The translations under genes and the position numbers were made by a program. From assembly GCF_001645385.1 (NCBI RefSeq), contig NZ_LVHI01000007.1, positions 1-64,000 on the forward strand: 64,000 nt of DNA, read 5' to 3'. The number at the start of each line of letters is the position of its first letter. Position 1 is the stretch's first letter. This document shows positions 1-13,177 of the stretch, in pieces. The notes beneath the pieces were generated by a model that saw only the letters and a program-made list of their open reading frames with translations, had not been told where the DNA came from and searched no databases. Source of the stretch: Rhodococcoides kyotonense. Its GTDB lineage: Bacteria; Actinomycetota; Actinomycetes; Mycobacteriales; Mycobacteriaceae.

Positions 1-177
1 GGACCGTGGCGAACGGTCGACGACGTCGAGTTCGCGACGCTCGAATACGTGTGGTGGTACAACCATCAGCGTCTGCACGAAGCGCTCGGTTACATGCCCC
101 CGGCTGAATACGAGACCACCCTGATCGACATCTCACAACCCAGCGAGTCAGCCACCCCGGCCCTCGTAACCGCATAG
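1..177 (+). CDS. IS3-family transposase, C-terminal fragment (runs off window start)
   Basis: An open frame enters from the left edge and stops at TAG 175-177. The visible 58 residues contain the pattern VWWYNHQRLHEALGYMPPAEYE, typical of the last part of the DDE (rve) integrase domain of IS3-family OrfB transposases. The N-terminus, OrfA and the left end of the element lie outside the window, so it cannot be said whether the element is intact. It points toward the 3' end of cyp125, which is transcribed in the opposite direction, so the two genes converge. Confidence 0.85.
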   Translation, partial: GPWRTVDDVEFATLEYVWWYNHQRLHEALGYMPPAEYETTLIDISQPSESATPALVTA

Positions 178-200
178 GAACAAAACCTGGGGTACTTCAC
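178..200. mobile_element. probable right end of the IS3-family element
   Basis: Directly after the transposase stop lies CCTGGGGTACTTCA (about 186-199), which has the form of an IS3-family right terminal inverted repeat ending in CA. The left end is not visible, so the repeat cannot be confirmed. The remaining roughly 110 bases up to the cyp125 stop codon hold no gene or clear regulatory element that I can see. Confidence 0.35.
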
Positions 201-309
201 ATCCGCACCTCATGGGTGTACACCGGACGTCCCATCGCAACCATCCCTCAATGATCAGGCACGTTGCGATGACTGCTTGAGACCGCCTACATTGCCACTC
301 ACAGGTGCG

Positions 310-1575
310 CTAGTGCCTGACCGGACATCCACCCGTGTAATCGACCCGAAACTCCTTGACCCCGTTGAGCCATCCGGACCTGAGCCGCCGGGGATCGGCC
401 AACTTGGTGATGTCCGGGATGTTGTCGGCGATCGCGTTGAACATCAGTCCGATCTCCATGCGCGCAAGATTCGCTCCGATGCAGTAGTGCGCACCATGGC
501 CGCCGAATCCGACGTGCGGATTGGGGTTTCGCGTGATGTCGAATCGGTGAGGATCCTCGAACACGTCTTCGTCGAAGTTCGCCGAGCCGTAGAACATCGC
601 AACGCGTTGGCCTGCCTTTATCGTCGTGCCGTTCAGATCGAAGTCCTCGAGGGCGGTGCGCTGGAACGCCGTGATCGGGCTCGCGTAGCGGACGACCTCG
701 TCGGCCGTCGTGTCCGGACGCTCCTTCTTGAACAGTTCCCACTGATCGGGGTTGTCCATGAACGCCGCCATCCCGTGCGTGATCGCATTGCGGGTGGTCT
801 CGTTCCCCGCCACCGCCAGGATGATGACGAAGAAGCCGAATTCCTCTGGCTTCATGTGGTCACCGTCGATGTCGGCGTTGATCAGAGTGGTGATGATGTC
901 GTCTTTCGGACACCGGCGCCGCTCGTCGGCCATCTGATACGCGTAGCCGAGGATCTGCGTCGACGCCTCCACCGGGTCTATGTCGAATTCCGGATCGTCG
1001 TACGACGTCATCTCGTTCGACCAGTCGAAGATTTTCTTGCGGTCCTCCTGTGGAATACCGATGAGATCGGCGATGGCCTGCAGAGGAAGCTCCGACGCGA
1101 CCTCGGTGACGAAGTCACCTGTCGGATTCTGTGCAGCCTTCTTGACGATGACGTCGGCGCGCCGTTCGAGCTCGGCCCGGAGACCGTTGACGGCCTTCGG
1201 CGTGAACCCCTTCGACACGAGCTTGCGGGTCTTGGTGTGTTGGGGCGCATCCTGATTCAGCATGACGAAGCGCTGCAGCTCGATCTGCTCGCGCGTGATG
1301 TCGTCGTTGAAGCGCGGCAGCGCCGTGTTCTCGCGACTCGAGAAGACATCGCTGCGCTTCGAGATCTCCTTGACGTCCGCGTGCTTGGTGACGACCCAGT
1401 AGCCGTCGTCATGAAATCCGCCGATCTCCGGAGACTGCGGACACCACCAGATCGGCGCTGTCCTCCGCAATTCGGCGAATTCCTTCACCGGGATGTGGCT
1501 TTCGTAGATGCCGGGATCGGTGGGGTCGAAGTTCTCCGGCAGATCGGGACGCGTGAGGTCCGGTCGTACTGTCAC
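310..1575 (-). CDS. cyp125: steroid C26(27)-monooxygenase, cytochrome P450 CYP125
   Basis: This P450 hydroxylates the terminal methyl of the cholesterol or cholestenone side chain and oxidises it to the 26-oic acid, which starts side-chain beta-oxidation. The protein has about 421 residues. Visible motifs are the I-helix AGNETTR near residue 258 and the heme signature GFGGHGAHYCIG with the cysteine ligand near residue 365; the N-terminus (DPTDPGIYESHIPVKEF) is CYP125-like. GTG at 1575 is preferred because AGGAG lies five bases upstream; GTG 1599 and ATG 1590 would put the coding region inside or against the KstR operator at 1592-1605. It diverges from fadA5. In M. tuberculosis cyp125 heads the igr operon, but here it is followed by an IS fragment and stands alone. 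Confidence 0.93.
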   Translation of the reverse strand: MTVRPDLTRPDLPENFDPTDPGIYESHIPVKEFAELRRTAPIWWCPQSPEIGGFHDDGYWVVTKHADVKEISKRSDVFSSRENTALPRFNDDITREQIELQRFVMLNQDAPQHTKTRKLVSKGFTPKAVNGLRAELERRADVIVKKAAQNPTGDFVTEVASELPLQAIADLIGIPQEDRKKIFDWSNEMTSYDDPEFDIDPVEASTQILGYAYQMADERRRCPKDDIITTLINADIDGDHMKPEEFGFFVIILAVAGNETTRNAITHGMAAFMDNPDQWELFKKERPDTTADEVVRYASPITAFQRTALEDFDLNGTTIKAGQRVAMFYGSANFDEDVFEDPHRFDITRNPNPHVGFGGHGAHYCIGANLARMEIGLMFNAIADNIPDITKLADPRRLRSGWLNGVKEFRVDYTGGCPVRH

Positions 1576-1587
1576 TGGCTCTCCTGA

Positions 1588-2856
<1,269 letters not shown>

Positions 2857-2973
2857 AAGCGACCGAAAAGTACGTTCTACGAGCATGTTTCAGCACTGCA
2901 CAGCGGTTATCCACCGGTTATCATCGAGGTGTCGCATGCACTACGCGTGCGGCCGGTCGAAAGAAGATATCCG

Positions 2974-3390
2974 ATGTCCGCAGACTTCGCGGCCAGACTG
3001 AATACGCTGTTCAACACGGTGCACCCGCCGGGCCGCAAACCACATACCAACGCCGAGGTCGCCGACGCATTGGCCGAAGGTGGCCACCAGATCTCCAAGC
3101 CGTACATTTCGCAGCTACGCTCCGGGCAACGGACCAATCCGTCCGACGACACCGTGGCCGCGCTCGCCCGCTTCTTCAAGGTCAAGTCCGACTACTTCTT
3201 CAACGACATCTACGCGACGAAGGTCGATCGCGACCTCGAGCTCATCACACAGATCGAGGGGTACGGGTTGCGCAGGCTGTCGGCGCGCGCGTTCGACCTG
3301 TCCGAGGACTCGCAGAATCTGCTCAGCGCGGTGGCGGAGAAGCTTCGCGTCAGCGAGGGGCTGCCCGAGGTACCGCCGGACAGTACCTAG
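2974..3390 (+). CDS. EspR-like XRE-family nucleoid-associated regulator
   Basis: About 138 residues. The N-terminal part (ADFAARLNTLFNTVHPPGRKPHTNAEV, then KPYISQLRSGQRTNPS) is the helix-turn-helix of the mycobacterial EspR family, with the characteristic wide loop before the recognition helix; the C-terminal helices fit the EspR dimerisation region. EspR controls ESX-1 and cell-wall genes in M. tuberculosis; the targets here are unknown. ATG 2974 is chosen because the upstream frame does not resemble the family and GAAAGAAG precedes the ATG. The 117 bases before it hold two direct copies of CGGTTATC eleven bases apart (2904-2911, 2915-2922). Confidence 0.8.
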   Translation: MSADFAARLNTLFNTVHPPGRKPHTNAEVADALAEGGHQISKPYISQLRSGQRTNPSDDTVAALARFFKVKSDYFFNDIYATKVDRDLELITQIEGYGLRRLSARAFDLSEDSQNLLSAVAEKLRVSEGLPEVPPDST

Positions 3391-3665
3391 CTGCTCGCGG
3401 CTTTCGCGGCGATGCGCGCCTGCACTTCGGGTCGACGCAGCGGCGGCAGGGTGGGTGGCGGCTGACGACGGTCGGGCAGTGCGTCGAGCAGCCGGTGCGT
3501 CGTCGCGGTGACCTCGGCGACCGCCTGTTCGAACGCGTCACGCGTCGCATCGGATGTCTTCTGGACGCCGCTGATCTTGCGGACGTACTGCCTTGCCGCG
3601 GCCTCGATCTCCTCGTCGGTCGCATGCGGTTCGAGCCCACGCAGCGTGGTGATGTTTCGGCACAT
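3387..3665 (-). CDS. DUF2277 family protein
   Basis: A small cytosolic protein of about 92 residues beginning MCRNITTLRGLEPHATDEEIE, the conserved opening of DUF2277 proteins, whose function is not known. ATG 3665 starts the protein at MCRNI; an ATG three codons upstream is less like the family. Its stop overlaps the espR-like stop by four bases, so the two genes converge tail to tail. The C-terminal 25 residues are proline- and arginine-rich. Confidence 0.8.
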   Translation of the reverse strand: MCRNITTLRGLEPHATDEEIEAAARQYVRKISGVQKTSDATRDAFEQAVAEVTATTHRLLDALPDRRQPPPTLPPLRRPEVQARIAAKAASS

Positions 3666-3686
3666 GCCCGCCACGATAGCCCTGCT

Positions 3687-4259
3687 CTAGCTCGCCAGCA
3701 GCCCTTCGAGAGCACGCATGCACAGCGTCTTCACGTCCTCTTCCGTGATTGCCCTGCGGTCCAGCCAGTCGAGGCATACAGCGCGAACGAACGACACCCA
3801 TCCGCGCAACGCGGACTTCATCAGCTCGGTCTGCAGCTCCGGCGGCAGCGCGGCGAGTATTCGCTGCTGTTGCGTGTCGAACTCGGCCGTCACGATGGCC
3901 TGAATCTCGGTGTCGCCCAGTATGGATCCGCGGTTGATCGCCCGGACGCCGTGTTCGTGCTCGGAGGCGTATCGAATGTAGGCATCGAGACCGGCAGCGA
4001 CCTGTTCGACGACCGGGAGCGACGTGTCCGGCGCCGTGATCTCGAGAATGCGCACGGATTCGACGCGAATGATCTCGGCGAAGAAGTCACGTTTCGACGG
4101 GAAGTAGTGATACATCAAGCCCCGCGAGACGCCGGCCAGATCGGCGACCTCCTCGATCCACACGTCGTCGTACGGCCGATCGGCGAAAAGCCGGGATCCG
4201 ATGTCGAGGAGCTGAGTACGTCGTTCCGTCGGGGACAGCCGCTTACGAGAGGTGGTCAT
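3687..4259 (-). CDS. TetR-family regulator, probable repressor of the adjacent P450
   Basis: About 190 residues. An N-terminal helix-turn-helix (roughly 25-55, with VADLAGVSRGLMYHYFPSKRDFF) is followed by a ligand-binding helical domain. ATG 4259 is chosen because the protein then begins MTTSRKRLSPTERRTQLLDIG, a usual TetR start. It diverges from the BM3-like P450 at 4348 across an 88-base gap holding a palindrome. The arrangement recalls BM3R1, the repressor next to CYP102A1 in Priestia megaterium, although there the repressor lies upstream in the same direction. Regulation of the P450 is inferred from position. Confidence 0.85.
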   Translation of the reverse strand: MTTSRKRLSPTERRTQLLDIGSRLFADRPYDDVWIEEVADLAGVSRGLMYHYFPSKRDFFAEIIRVESVRILEITAPDTSLPVVEQVAAGLDAYIRYASEHEHGVRAINRGSILGDTEIQAIVTAEFDTQQQRILAALPPELQTELMKSALRGWVSFVRAVCLDWLDRRAITEEDVKTLCMRALEGLLAS

Positions 4260-4291
4260 GACGAGTACCGATGCTACTTGACACCGGTTCG

Positions 4292-4311
4292 ACAACGAGT
4301 ACGTTCGTTGT
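4292..4311. promoter_or_regulatory. candidate TetR operator between the TetR gene and the P450 gene
   Basis: ACAACGAGTACGTTCGTTGT: 7-bp arms ACAACGA and TCGTTGT around a 6-bp centre. It lies 33 bases from the TetR start and 36 bases from the P450 start, suited to controlling both. Confidence 0.65.
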
Positions 4312-4347
4312 TGTATCCGAGTTCAATAGGAGCGAAAGGTACTGCCC

Positions 4348-5754
4348 ATGACCACCGACGTCGCTGTTCGTGCACCGTCGCTGCCCCATCCTCCGAAGCG
4401 AGTGCCGGTCCTCGGCGACGTTCTCGGTGTGCACGCGTCCACACCCGTCCAGGATTCGATTGCCCTCTCACGTTCGCTCGGACCGATCTTCGAACGCGTC
4501 GTCCTCGGGCAACGGTTCGTCATCGTGACCGGCTCCGACCTCGTAGAGGACCTGTGCGACGAGAGTCGGTTCGTCAAACACGTCGCACCCGCAGTCGAGG
4601 GCCTGCGTTCGATCGGCGGCGACGCGCTGTTCACGGCGTACTCACACGAGCCCAACTGGCGGAAGGCACACGACCTGCTGCGTCCGGCCTTCGCGCAGAG
4701 TGCGATGCGGAGTTACCACGACATCATGGTCGACGTCGCGTCCGATCTGACGCAGCGCTGGCGCGAGCACGGCACCGTCGACGTGTCGTCCGACATGACG
4801 AAGCTGACGCTCGACACCATCGGCCGTACCGGATTCAGCTACACGTTCGACTCGTTCACGCGCGACGAGCGGCACCCGTTCGTCGACGCGATGGTGCGTA
4901 CCCTCACCCACAATCAGCGTCGCGAAATACTGAAACTGCCGATCGTCAGCGATCTGTGGTTCCGACGACGCGACCGGCAGAACGAGGCCGACAAGCAGTA
5001 CATGGCCGACCTGCTCGACGACATCATCAGGACGCGGCGGGACGGCAGCGGTTCACGCGGGCAGCACGATTTGCTCGACATCATGCTCGACGCCGCCCGC
5101 GACGCGGACAACCCCAACGCGCTGAGCGAAGTGAACATCCGCCAGCAGATTCTCACGTTCCTGATCGCCGGCCACGAAACCACGTCCGGTGCATTGTCTT
5201 TCGCGCTCTACTACCTGTCCCGTCACCCCGAGATCTTCGCGGCCGCCCGCGCCGAGGTCGACGAGGTCTGGGGCCGCACCACGTCGGGTAGCGACGCCCC
5301 CTCGTTCGCGCAGGTACCGAAGCTGCGCCTCGTCCGGCGGATACTCGACGAGACATTGCGCCTGTGGCCGACGGCTCCCGCGTTCGCGCGAGAAGCGCGT
5401 CAGGACACCGTCGTCGGCGGAACGTATCCGATGAAGAAGGGCGACTGGGTTCTCGTTCTGATACCCGGACTGCATCGCGATCCGGTGTGGGGACCTAATC
5501 CCGACGCGTTCGACCCCGATCGCTTCCGGTCCGACCGTGTGCGTTCGCGGCCCGGCCACGTCTACAAACCGTTCGGCACCGGTGAACGAGCATGCATCGG
5601 AAGGCAATTCGCGATCCACGAAGCAGTGCTCGTGCTCGGAACCATCCTGCGGAACTTCGATATACATGCCGATCCGAACTACCGCCTCGTCATCGAGGAA
5701 CGACTGACCCTCATGCCGAAGAACTTCGAACTGGGCATCTCAATCCGGAAGTAG
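4348..5754 (+). CDS. stand-alone cytochrome P450 resembling the CYP102A1 (BM3) heme domain
   Basis: The 468 residues align through their length with the BM3 heme domain: ITFLIAGHETTSG-like I-helix (about 268-281), ETLRLWPTAPAF (about 335-346) and PFGTGERACIG with heme cysteine C416. The FAD/FMN reductase fused in CYP102A1 is absent; the frame stops right after the P450 domain and dinB converges with a 15-base overlap. The position of BM3 F87 is kept (F95), but BM3 R47 and Y51, which hold the fatty-acid carboxylate, align with Q55 and I59. It therefore needs separate redox partners, and its substrate may not be a free fatty acid. A divergent TetR gene probably controls it. Confidence 0.88.
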   Translation: MTTDVAVRAPSLPHPPKRVPVLGDVLGVHASTPVQDSIALSRSLGPIFERVVLGQRFVIVTGSDLVEDLCDESRFVKHVAPAVEGLRSIGGDALFTAYSHEPNWRKAHDLLRPAFAQSAMRSYHDIMVDVASDLTQRWREHGTVDVSSDMTKLTLDTIGRTGFSYTFDSFTRDERHPFVDAMVRTLTHNQRREILKLPIVSDLWFRRRDRQNEADKQYMADLLDDIIRTRRDGSGSRGQHDLLDIMLDAARDADNPNALSEVNIRQQILTFLIAGHETTSGALSFALYYLSRHPEIFAAARAEVDEVWGRTTSGSDAPSFAQVPKLRLVRRILDETLRLWPTAPAFAREARQDTVVGGTYPMKKGDWVLVLIPGLHRDPVWGPNPDAFDPDRFRSDRVRSRPGHVYKPFGTGERACIGRQFAIHEAVLVLGTILRNFDIHADPNYRLVIEERLTLMPKNFELGISIRK

Positions 5755-6963
5755 CGGAACGGACATCCCGGTGTTTCGCCCCAGCAGCACTCCTCTCGTC
5801 AGCGCCGTCTTCCCGAATTTGTCGTGCACACCGTCGAGCGCGACATCGAGTGCCGACGCGCTCGGCCCGTCCTGCGGTGCGTCGAACTGAAGCTCGAGTT
5901 GCTCGGCGCCGCTGCGTTCGATGTTGGAGACGGTGACGCCGACGAGCGTGATGCCCCGGTCGGCGATGAGTGACCGCGCGTCACGCAGCAGCGTCAACGC
6001 GGCATCCTCGATGTCGCGGGTGTCGGCGGTGGCGCGCCGCAGCGTGTGCGATCGGGTGACACGCGTGAAATCGGCGAACCGGAGGCGTAGCACGACGGTG
6101 CGCCCGGTGCGGTCGGCCGCCCTCATGCGCCCGGTGACCCGGTCGATCAAGGCGATCAGCGCCGCCTCGACGTCCTGCCGTGACGTCGGGCCGCGCCCCA
6201 ACGCGTGCTGCGCGCCGATGGAACTGCGCCCGCGATACGTCGTCACCTGCCGCGCATCACGATTATTGGCGAGCGCGTACAGGTGACGGCCTGTGCCCTT
6301 GCCCAGAATCGACACGATCGACGCCTCACTGTGCGCGGCCATGTCGCCGACCGTCCTGATGTCGAACGCGTGCAGTTTCTCGGCGGTGACCTTGCCGACG
6401 CCCCACAGCCGCTCGATCTTCAGCGGATGCAGGAACTCGAGCTCCCGACCGGGCTCGACGAGCAGTAGGCCGTCCGGCTTACCGACCGCGCTGGCGACCT
6501 TGGCCAGGAACTTGGTGCACGCGATACCGACGGTGATAGGGAGACCGACCTGCTCGCGCACGTCCCTGCGCAGGCGTTCGGCGATCTGGACCGGAGCACC
6601 CGCGATCTTGCCCAGGCCGCCGACCTCGAGGAATGCCTCGTCGACCGAAATGCCTTCGACCAGCGGCGTGGTGTTGCGGAAGATGTCGAAGACCGCCCGA
6701 CTGGCTTCGAGATACGCGTCCATCCGAGGGGGAACGACGATGGCATGCGGGCAGAGGGCACGAGCCTGTCCCCCGCTCATCGGCGTCCGCACACCGAAGG
6801 CCTTGGCCTCGTAGCTGGCCGCGAGCACGACTCCACCACCGACGAGCACTGGCTTCCCGCGCAACCGAGGATCATCGCGCTGCTCGACGGACGCGTAGAA
6901 CGAATCGAGGTCGGCATGCATGATGCTGGCCTGCTGCGGTTCGTCGGCGTCGGACACGAACAT
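5740..6963 (-). CDS. dinB: DNA polymerase IV (Y-family translesion polymerase)
   Basis: About 407 residues with the Y-family palm signature MHADLDSFYASVEQ (metal-binding aspartates near 18 and 20), SVDEAFLEV with the second acidic pair, a thumb helix-hairpin-helix region (IERLWGVGKVTAEKL) and a little-finger domain. It bypasses lesions and extends mispaired ends. ATG 6963 gives the family start; frames upstream of it lie in the fadD3 promoter region, which carries a KstR2 box. The last 15 bases overlap the convergent P450 gene. Confidence 0.92.
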   Translation of the reverse strand: MFVSDADEPQQASIMHADLDSFYASVEQRDDPRLRGKPVLVGGGVVLAASYEAKAFGVRTPMSGGQARALCPHAIVVPPRMDAYLEASRAVFDIFRNTTPLVEGISVDEAFLEVGGLGKIAGAPVQIAERLRRDVREQVGLPITVGIACTKFLAKVASAVGKPDGLLLVEPGRELEFLHPLKIERLWGVGKVTAEKLHAFDIRTVGDMAAHSEASIVSILGKGTGRHLYALANNRDARQVTTYRGRSSIGAQHALGRGPTSRQDVEAALIALIDRVTGRMRAADRTGRTVVLRLRFADFTRVTRSHTLRRATADTRDIEDAALTLLRDARSLIADRGITLVGVTVSNIERSGAEQLELQFDAPQDGPSASALDVALDGVHDKFGKTALTRGVLLGRNTGMSVPLLPD

Positions 6964-7033
6964 ATGTTCGCACAGGCCACCGACAAGTTCGCCGCGATCG
7001 CGCCCTACGACCCGTACCACGCCGGTAACATTC

Positions 7034-7047
7034 ACCAAGCACTTGCT
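7034..7047 (+). promoter_or_regulatory. KstR2 operator upstream of fadD3
   Basis: ACCAAGCACTTGCT fits the KstR2 consensus AnCAAGnnCTTGnT at every fixed position. It ends 39 bases before the fadD3 ATG. KstR2 is the TetR repressor of CD-ring (HIP) catabolism. Confidence 0.85.
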
Positions 7048-7086
7048 TGTCGCAAGCACCGGGGGAATCTAGTGGAGACAGACGTC

Positions 7087-8619
7087 ATGGACGACACCGA
7101 ACCGACCACGAGCCCGGCCGCACTACGTCGCGCTGCCGAGAAATTCGCCGATCTCGACGCGGTCGCGGGCGACGGCGTTCGGTGGAGCTTCGGCGACCTG
7201 CATCGACAGGTCGCGATCGTCGCGCGCGCGCTCGTCGCACGCAACGTCGGCGCAGGTGACCGCGTCGCCATCTGGGCGCCCAACACCCACCACTGGGTCG
7301 CGTCGGCGCTCGCGGTGCACTACGCGGGAGCTGTTCTCGTACCGATCAACACCCGCTACAAGGCCGCGGAAGCCCACGACATCCTGACCCGCAGCCGAGC
7401 CGTCGCACTGTTCGTGGCCGGTGAATTCCTCGGTGTCGACCGGTTCGCCGAACTGAAAGCCGTCGGACTTCCCGTGTCGCTGCTGACCGTCGTTCGGCTC
7501 GGCGGCGAGGTGCCACAGAACGACACGGCCATTCCGTGGGGCGACCTGCCGTTCCTCGGCGCGGCCGCCACCGAGGAGGCCGTCGAACAGCGGGCCGACG
7601 GCGTCACCCCCGACACCGTGTCCGACATCCTGTTCACCTCGGGCACGACGGGCAGAAGCAAAGGCGTCCTCAGCGCGCATCGGCAGCTCGTCGGCGTCGC
7701 GCGCGCGTGGGCCGAGTGCGCGACACTCGACTCCGACGACCGTTACCTGGTCGTCAATCCGTTCTTCCACAGTTTCGGGTACAAAGCAGGAATCATCGCC
7801 GCTCTGCTGACCGGAGCGTGCGTCGTGCCGCAGTCGGTGTACGACGCCGAGGCCGCGATGGACACCGTGGAACGTGAGCGCATCACCGTCCTGCCCGGCG
7901 CGCCCACCATTTTCTCGACGATCCTCGACCATCCGTCTCGTGCGCAGCACGATCTATCGACGCTACGAGTCGCCGTCACCGGTGCCGCCGTCGTGCCGGT
8001 CGCGCTCGTCGAACGCATGCAGAACGACCTGAAACTGGACGTCGTCCTGACCGCGTACGGACTCACCGAGGCCGTCGTCGCCACGATGTGCCGCCCGGGC
8101 GACGACGCGGAGACCGTCGCGAGAACATCCGGCCGTCGCGTCGCGGACATGGACGTCGCGATCGCGCCGTCCGGAGAGATCCTGCTGCGAGGCCCCAACG
8201 TCATGCTCGGATATCTCGACGACGCCTCCGCCACGGCACAGGCGATCGACGAGGACGGGTGGCTGCACACCGGGGACATCGGAACCCTCGACGAGCGTGG
8301 GTATCTCACGATCACCGACCGCCTGAAGGACATGTACATTGCCGGCGGCTTCAACGTCTATCCGGCCGAGGTCGAACAGTCGCTCGCCCGGCTGCCGGGT
8401 GTCGCTGAGTCCGCGGTCGTCGGAATTCCCGACGACCGTCTCGGCGAGGTCGGCCACGCGTTCGTCGTCCGGACGCAGGGGGCGACACTCACCGCCGACG
8501 ACGTCATCGCGTACTGCCGCGAGAAGATGGCGAACTTCAAGACGCCGCGCGTCGTCACGTTCCGAGATTCCCTGCCGCGCAACGCAAGCGGCAAGGTTCT
8601 CAAGACCGAGCTGCGCTGA
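7087..8619 (+). CDS. fadD3: HIP-CoA ligase FadD3 (steroid CD-ring propanoate activation)
   Basis: An adenylate-forming acyl-CoA ligase of about 510 residues. Visible motifs are the phosphate-binding loop ILFTSGTTGRSKGV (about 180-193), the adenylation motif TAYGLTEAV, GWLHTGDIG and the C-terminal SGKVLKTEL with the catalytic lysine. FadD3 activates the bicyclic HIP product left after rings A and B are removed. Identification as FadD3 rather than another FadD rests on the KstR2 operator upstream and the neighbouring hsa genes. ATG 7087 follows the operator; the upstream open frame runs through dinB and is ignored. Confidence 0.87.
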   Translation: MDDTEPTTSPAALRRAAEKFADLDAVAGDGVRWSFGDLHRQVAIVARALVARNVGAGDRVAIWAPNTHHWVASALAVHYAGAVLVPINTRYKAAEAHDILTRSRAVALFVAGEFLGVDRFAELKAVGLPVSLLTVVRLGGEVPQNDTAIPWGDLPFLGAAATEEAVEQRADGVTPDTVSDILFTSGTTGRSKGVLSAHRQLVGVARAWAECATLDSDDRYLVVNPFFHSFGYKAGIIAALLTGACVVPQSVYDAEAAMDTVERERITVLPGAPTIFSTILDHPSRAQHDLSTLRVAVTGAAVVPVALVERMQNDLKLDVVLTAYGLTEAVVATMCRPGDDAETVARTSGRRVADMDVAIAPSGEILLRGPNVMLGYLDDASATAQAIDEDGWLHTGDIGTLDERGYLTITDRLKDMYIAGGFNVYPAEVEQSLARLPGVAESAVVGIPDDRLGEVGHAFVVRTQGATLTADDVIAYCREKMANFKTPRVVTFRDSLPRNASGKVLKTELR

Positions 8620-8621
8620 CG

Positions 8622-8639
8622 CACCCGAAGGCGCACTAC
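8622..8639. repeat. 18-bp direct repeat, copy 1 (fadD3 side)
   Basis: CACCCGAAGGCGCACTAC, identical to 9638-9655. On the minus strand it carries the TAG stop of the lipoprotein gene followed by TGCGCCTTCGGGTG, which can fold as a short stem with a UUCG loop. The two copies bracket the lipoprotein gene. Confidence 0.85.
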
Positions 8640-9592
8640 GTGACCTTCTGGGCGCTGCCGATGGCGTCGGCGAGCTGACCGAGCCAGTCGGCGTATTCGG
8701 CGTAGGTATTGGGGCGCTTGTCGTCCCAGTCCAGGACCTGCCCGGCGGCAACGGCCGGGAGCGAACCGTAGATGGCCGACTGCGCGAGGACTTCCTTGCC
8801 CGCCGGATACTCGAGCATGATGTCCGCCGCGTACTGCGGCACGTTCTCCCAGCTGACCGTTGCCCACGGCGTCTCGCCGCCCGGGCCGGCGAGAGACACA
8901 CCGAGCTCGTTCAGCAGCTTCAAGACTACGAGGTTCTGCGTTCCGATGTACACACCGGCGTCCGAGACGTTCAGCGGCATCACGGTCAAACCGGGTTTCG
9001 ACGCGGCCGCGTCCCGTACCCGCTGCTTGGCGGCTTCGAAAGCCTCGCGGTCCGAGGCGATCTCGTCGGAGTCGACGTCGGCGCCCAACGACTGCGCGAT
9101 GGACCGGTACTGGTTCAGCGTCTCGTCGACGGACACGCTGGTGTTCACACCGACGAACGGTGCGACCGCGGTGATCTGCTCGGCCTGCGACGCTTCCCAC
9201 CACGTCCAGGACTCGGGCGCGGCAGCCTTCGAGTACCCGATGATCACGTCGGGATCGAGGGTGGCAGCCGCTTCGGTGTCGAAGACAGAGTCGGTCCCGA
9301 TGAGCGTCATCTCGTCGGCCTGTGCGTTCCCGAGGCCGGACCCGTCGGTGATACCGAATCCGAAGACCCCTGCGGGCCGGACGCCGTAGTCCCACAGCGC
9401 GGCTGCGCTGTACGCGTCGACGATGATGCTGTCCGGCCGGCCGTCGGTCGTGACGGTGTTTCCGAACCCGGTCGTGTACGACCATGATTCGGAGCTGGCC
9501 GACTCGGCTTCGGCGTCGGCGTCGGATGAGCATCCCGCCGCGGCGAGGGCGAGAACGGCGATGGCAGCGCTGGCGCGCAGGGAGGTCTTCAT
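8636..9592 (-). CDS. iron/siderophore ABC transporter substrate-binding lipoprotein
   Basis: About 318 residues. An N-terminal signal peptide (MKTSLRASAAIAVLALAAAGCSS) ends in the lipobox LAAAGC, so the mature protein should be lipid-anchored outside the membrane. The rest is a FecB/FepB-type periplasmic-binding fold (VDAYSAAALWDYGV, DPDVIIGYSK). ATG 9592 is used because the signal peptide begins there; GTG 9598 is two codons upstream. An IdeR/DtxR-type box starts 17 bases upstream, so iron repression is likely. No permease or ATPase gene adjoins it. It sits between fadD3 and hsaB, flanked by an 18-bp direct repeat, and looks like an insertion into the steroid cluster. Confidence 0.8.
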   Translation of the reverse strand: MKTSLRASAAIAVLALAAAGCSSDADAEAESASSESWSYTTGFGNTVTTDGRPDSIIVDAYSAAALWDYGVRPAGVFGFGITDGSGLGNAQADEMTLIGTDSVFDTEAAATLDPDVIIGYSKAAAPESWTWWEASQAEQITAVAPFVGVNTSVSVDETLNQYRSIAQSLGADVDSDEIASDREAFEAAKQRVRDAAASKPGLTVMPLNVSDAGVYIGTQNLVVLKLLNELGVSLAGPGGETPWATVSWENVPQYAADIMLEYPAGKEVLAQSAIYGSLPAVAAGQVLDWDDKRPNTYAEYADWLGQLADAIGSAQKVT

Positions 9593-9608
9593 GAGCACCT
9601 CGTAAAGA

Positions 9609-9625
9609 TAGCTTAGGCAAAGCTA
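9609..9625 (-). promoter_or_regulatory. IdeR/DtxR iron box
   Basis: TAGCTTAGGCAAAGCTA matches the core of the IdeR consensus (TAGGTTAGGCTAACCTA) at 14 of 17 positions and is itself an imperfect palindrome. It lies just upstream of the iron-binding lipoprotein start. Confidence 0.75.
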
Positions 9626-9637
9626 TGGCGGCTACAC

Positions 9638-9651
9638 CACCCGAAGGCGCA

Positions 9652-9655
<4 letters not shown>
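9638..9655. repeat. 18-bp direct repeat, copy 2 (hsaB stop)
   Basis: Same 18 bases as 8622-8639. It contains the hsaB stop codon (9652-9654) in the same relative position as copy 1 contains the lipoprotein-gene stop. Confidence 0.85.
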
Positions 9656-13144
<3,489 letters not shown>

Positions 13145-13177
13145 CTGAGCCGCCTTCCGTGGATTCCGAAGTCAGAC

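Noticed and set aside
277-1587. 436-codon plus-strand open frame over cyp125
   Set aside because: Antisense shadow; the minus-strand frame has clear P450 motifs and this one resembles nothing.
2904-2925. TTATCCACC resembling a DnaA box
   Set aside because: Only one imperfect box and no cluster, dnaA or dnaN gene nearby; not an origin.
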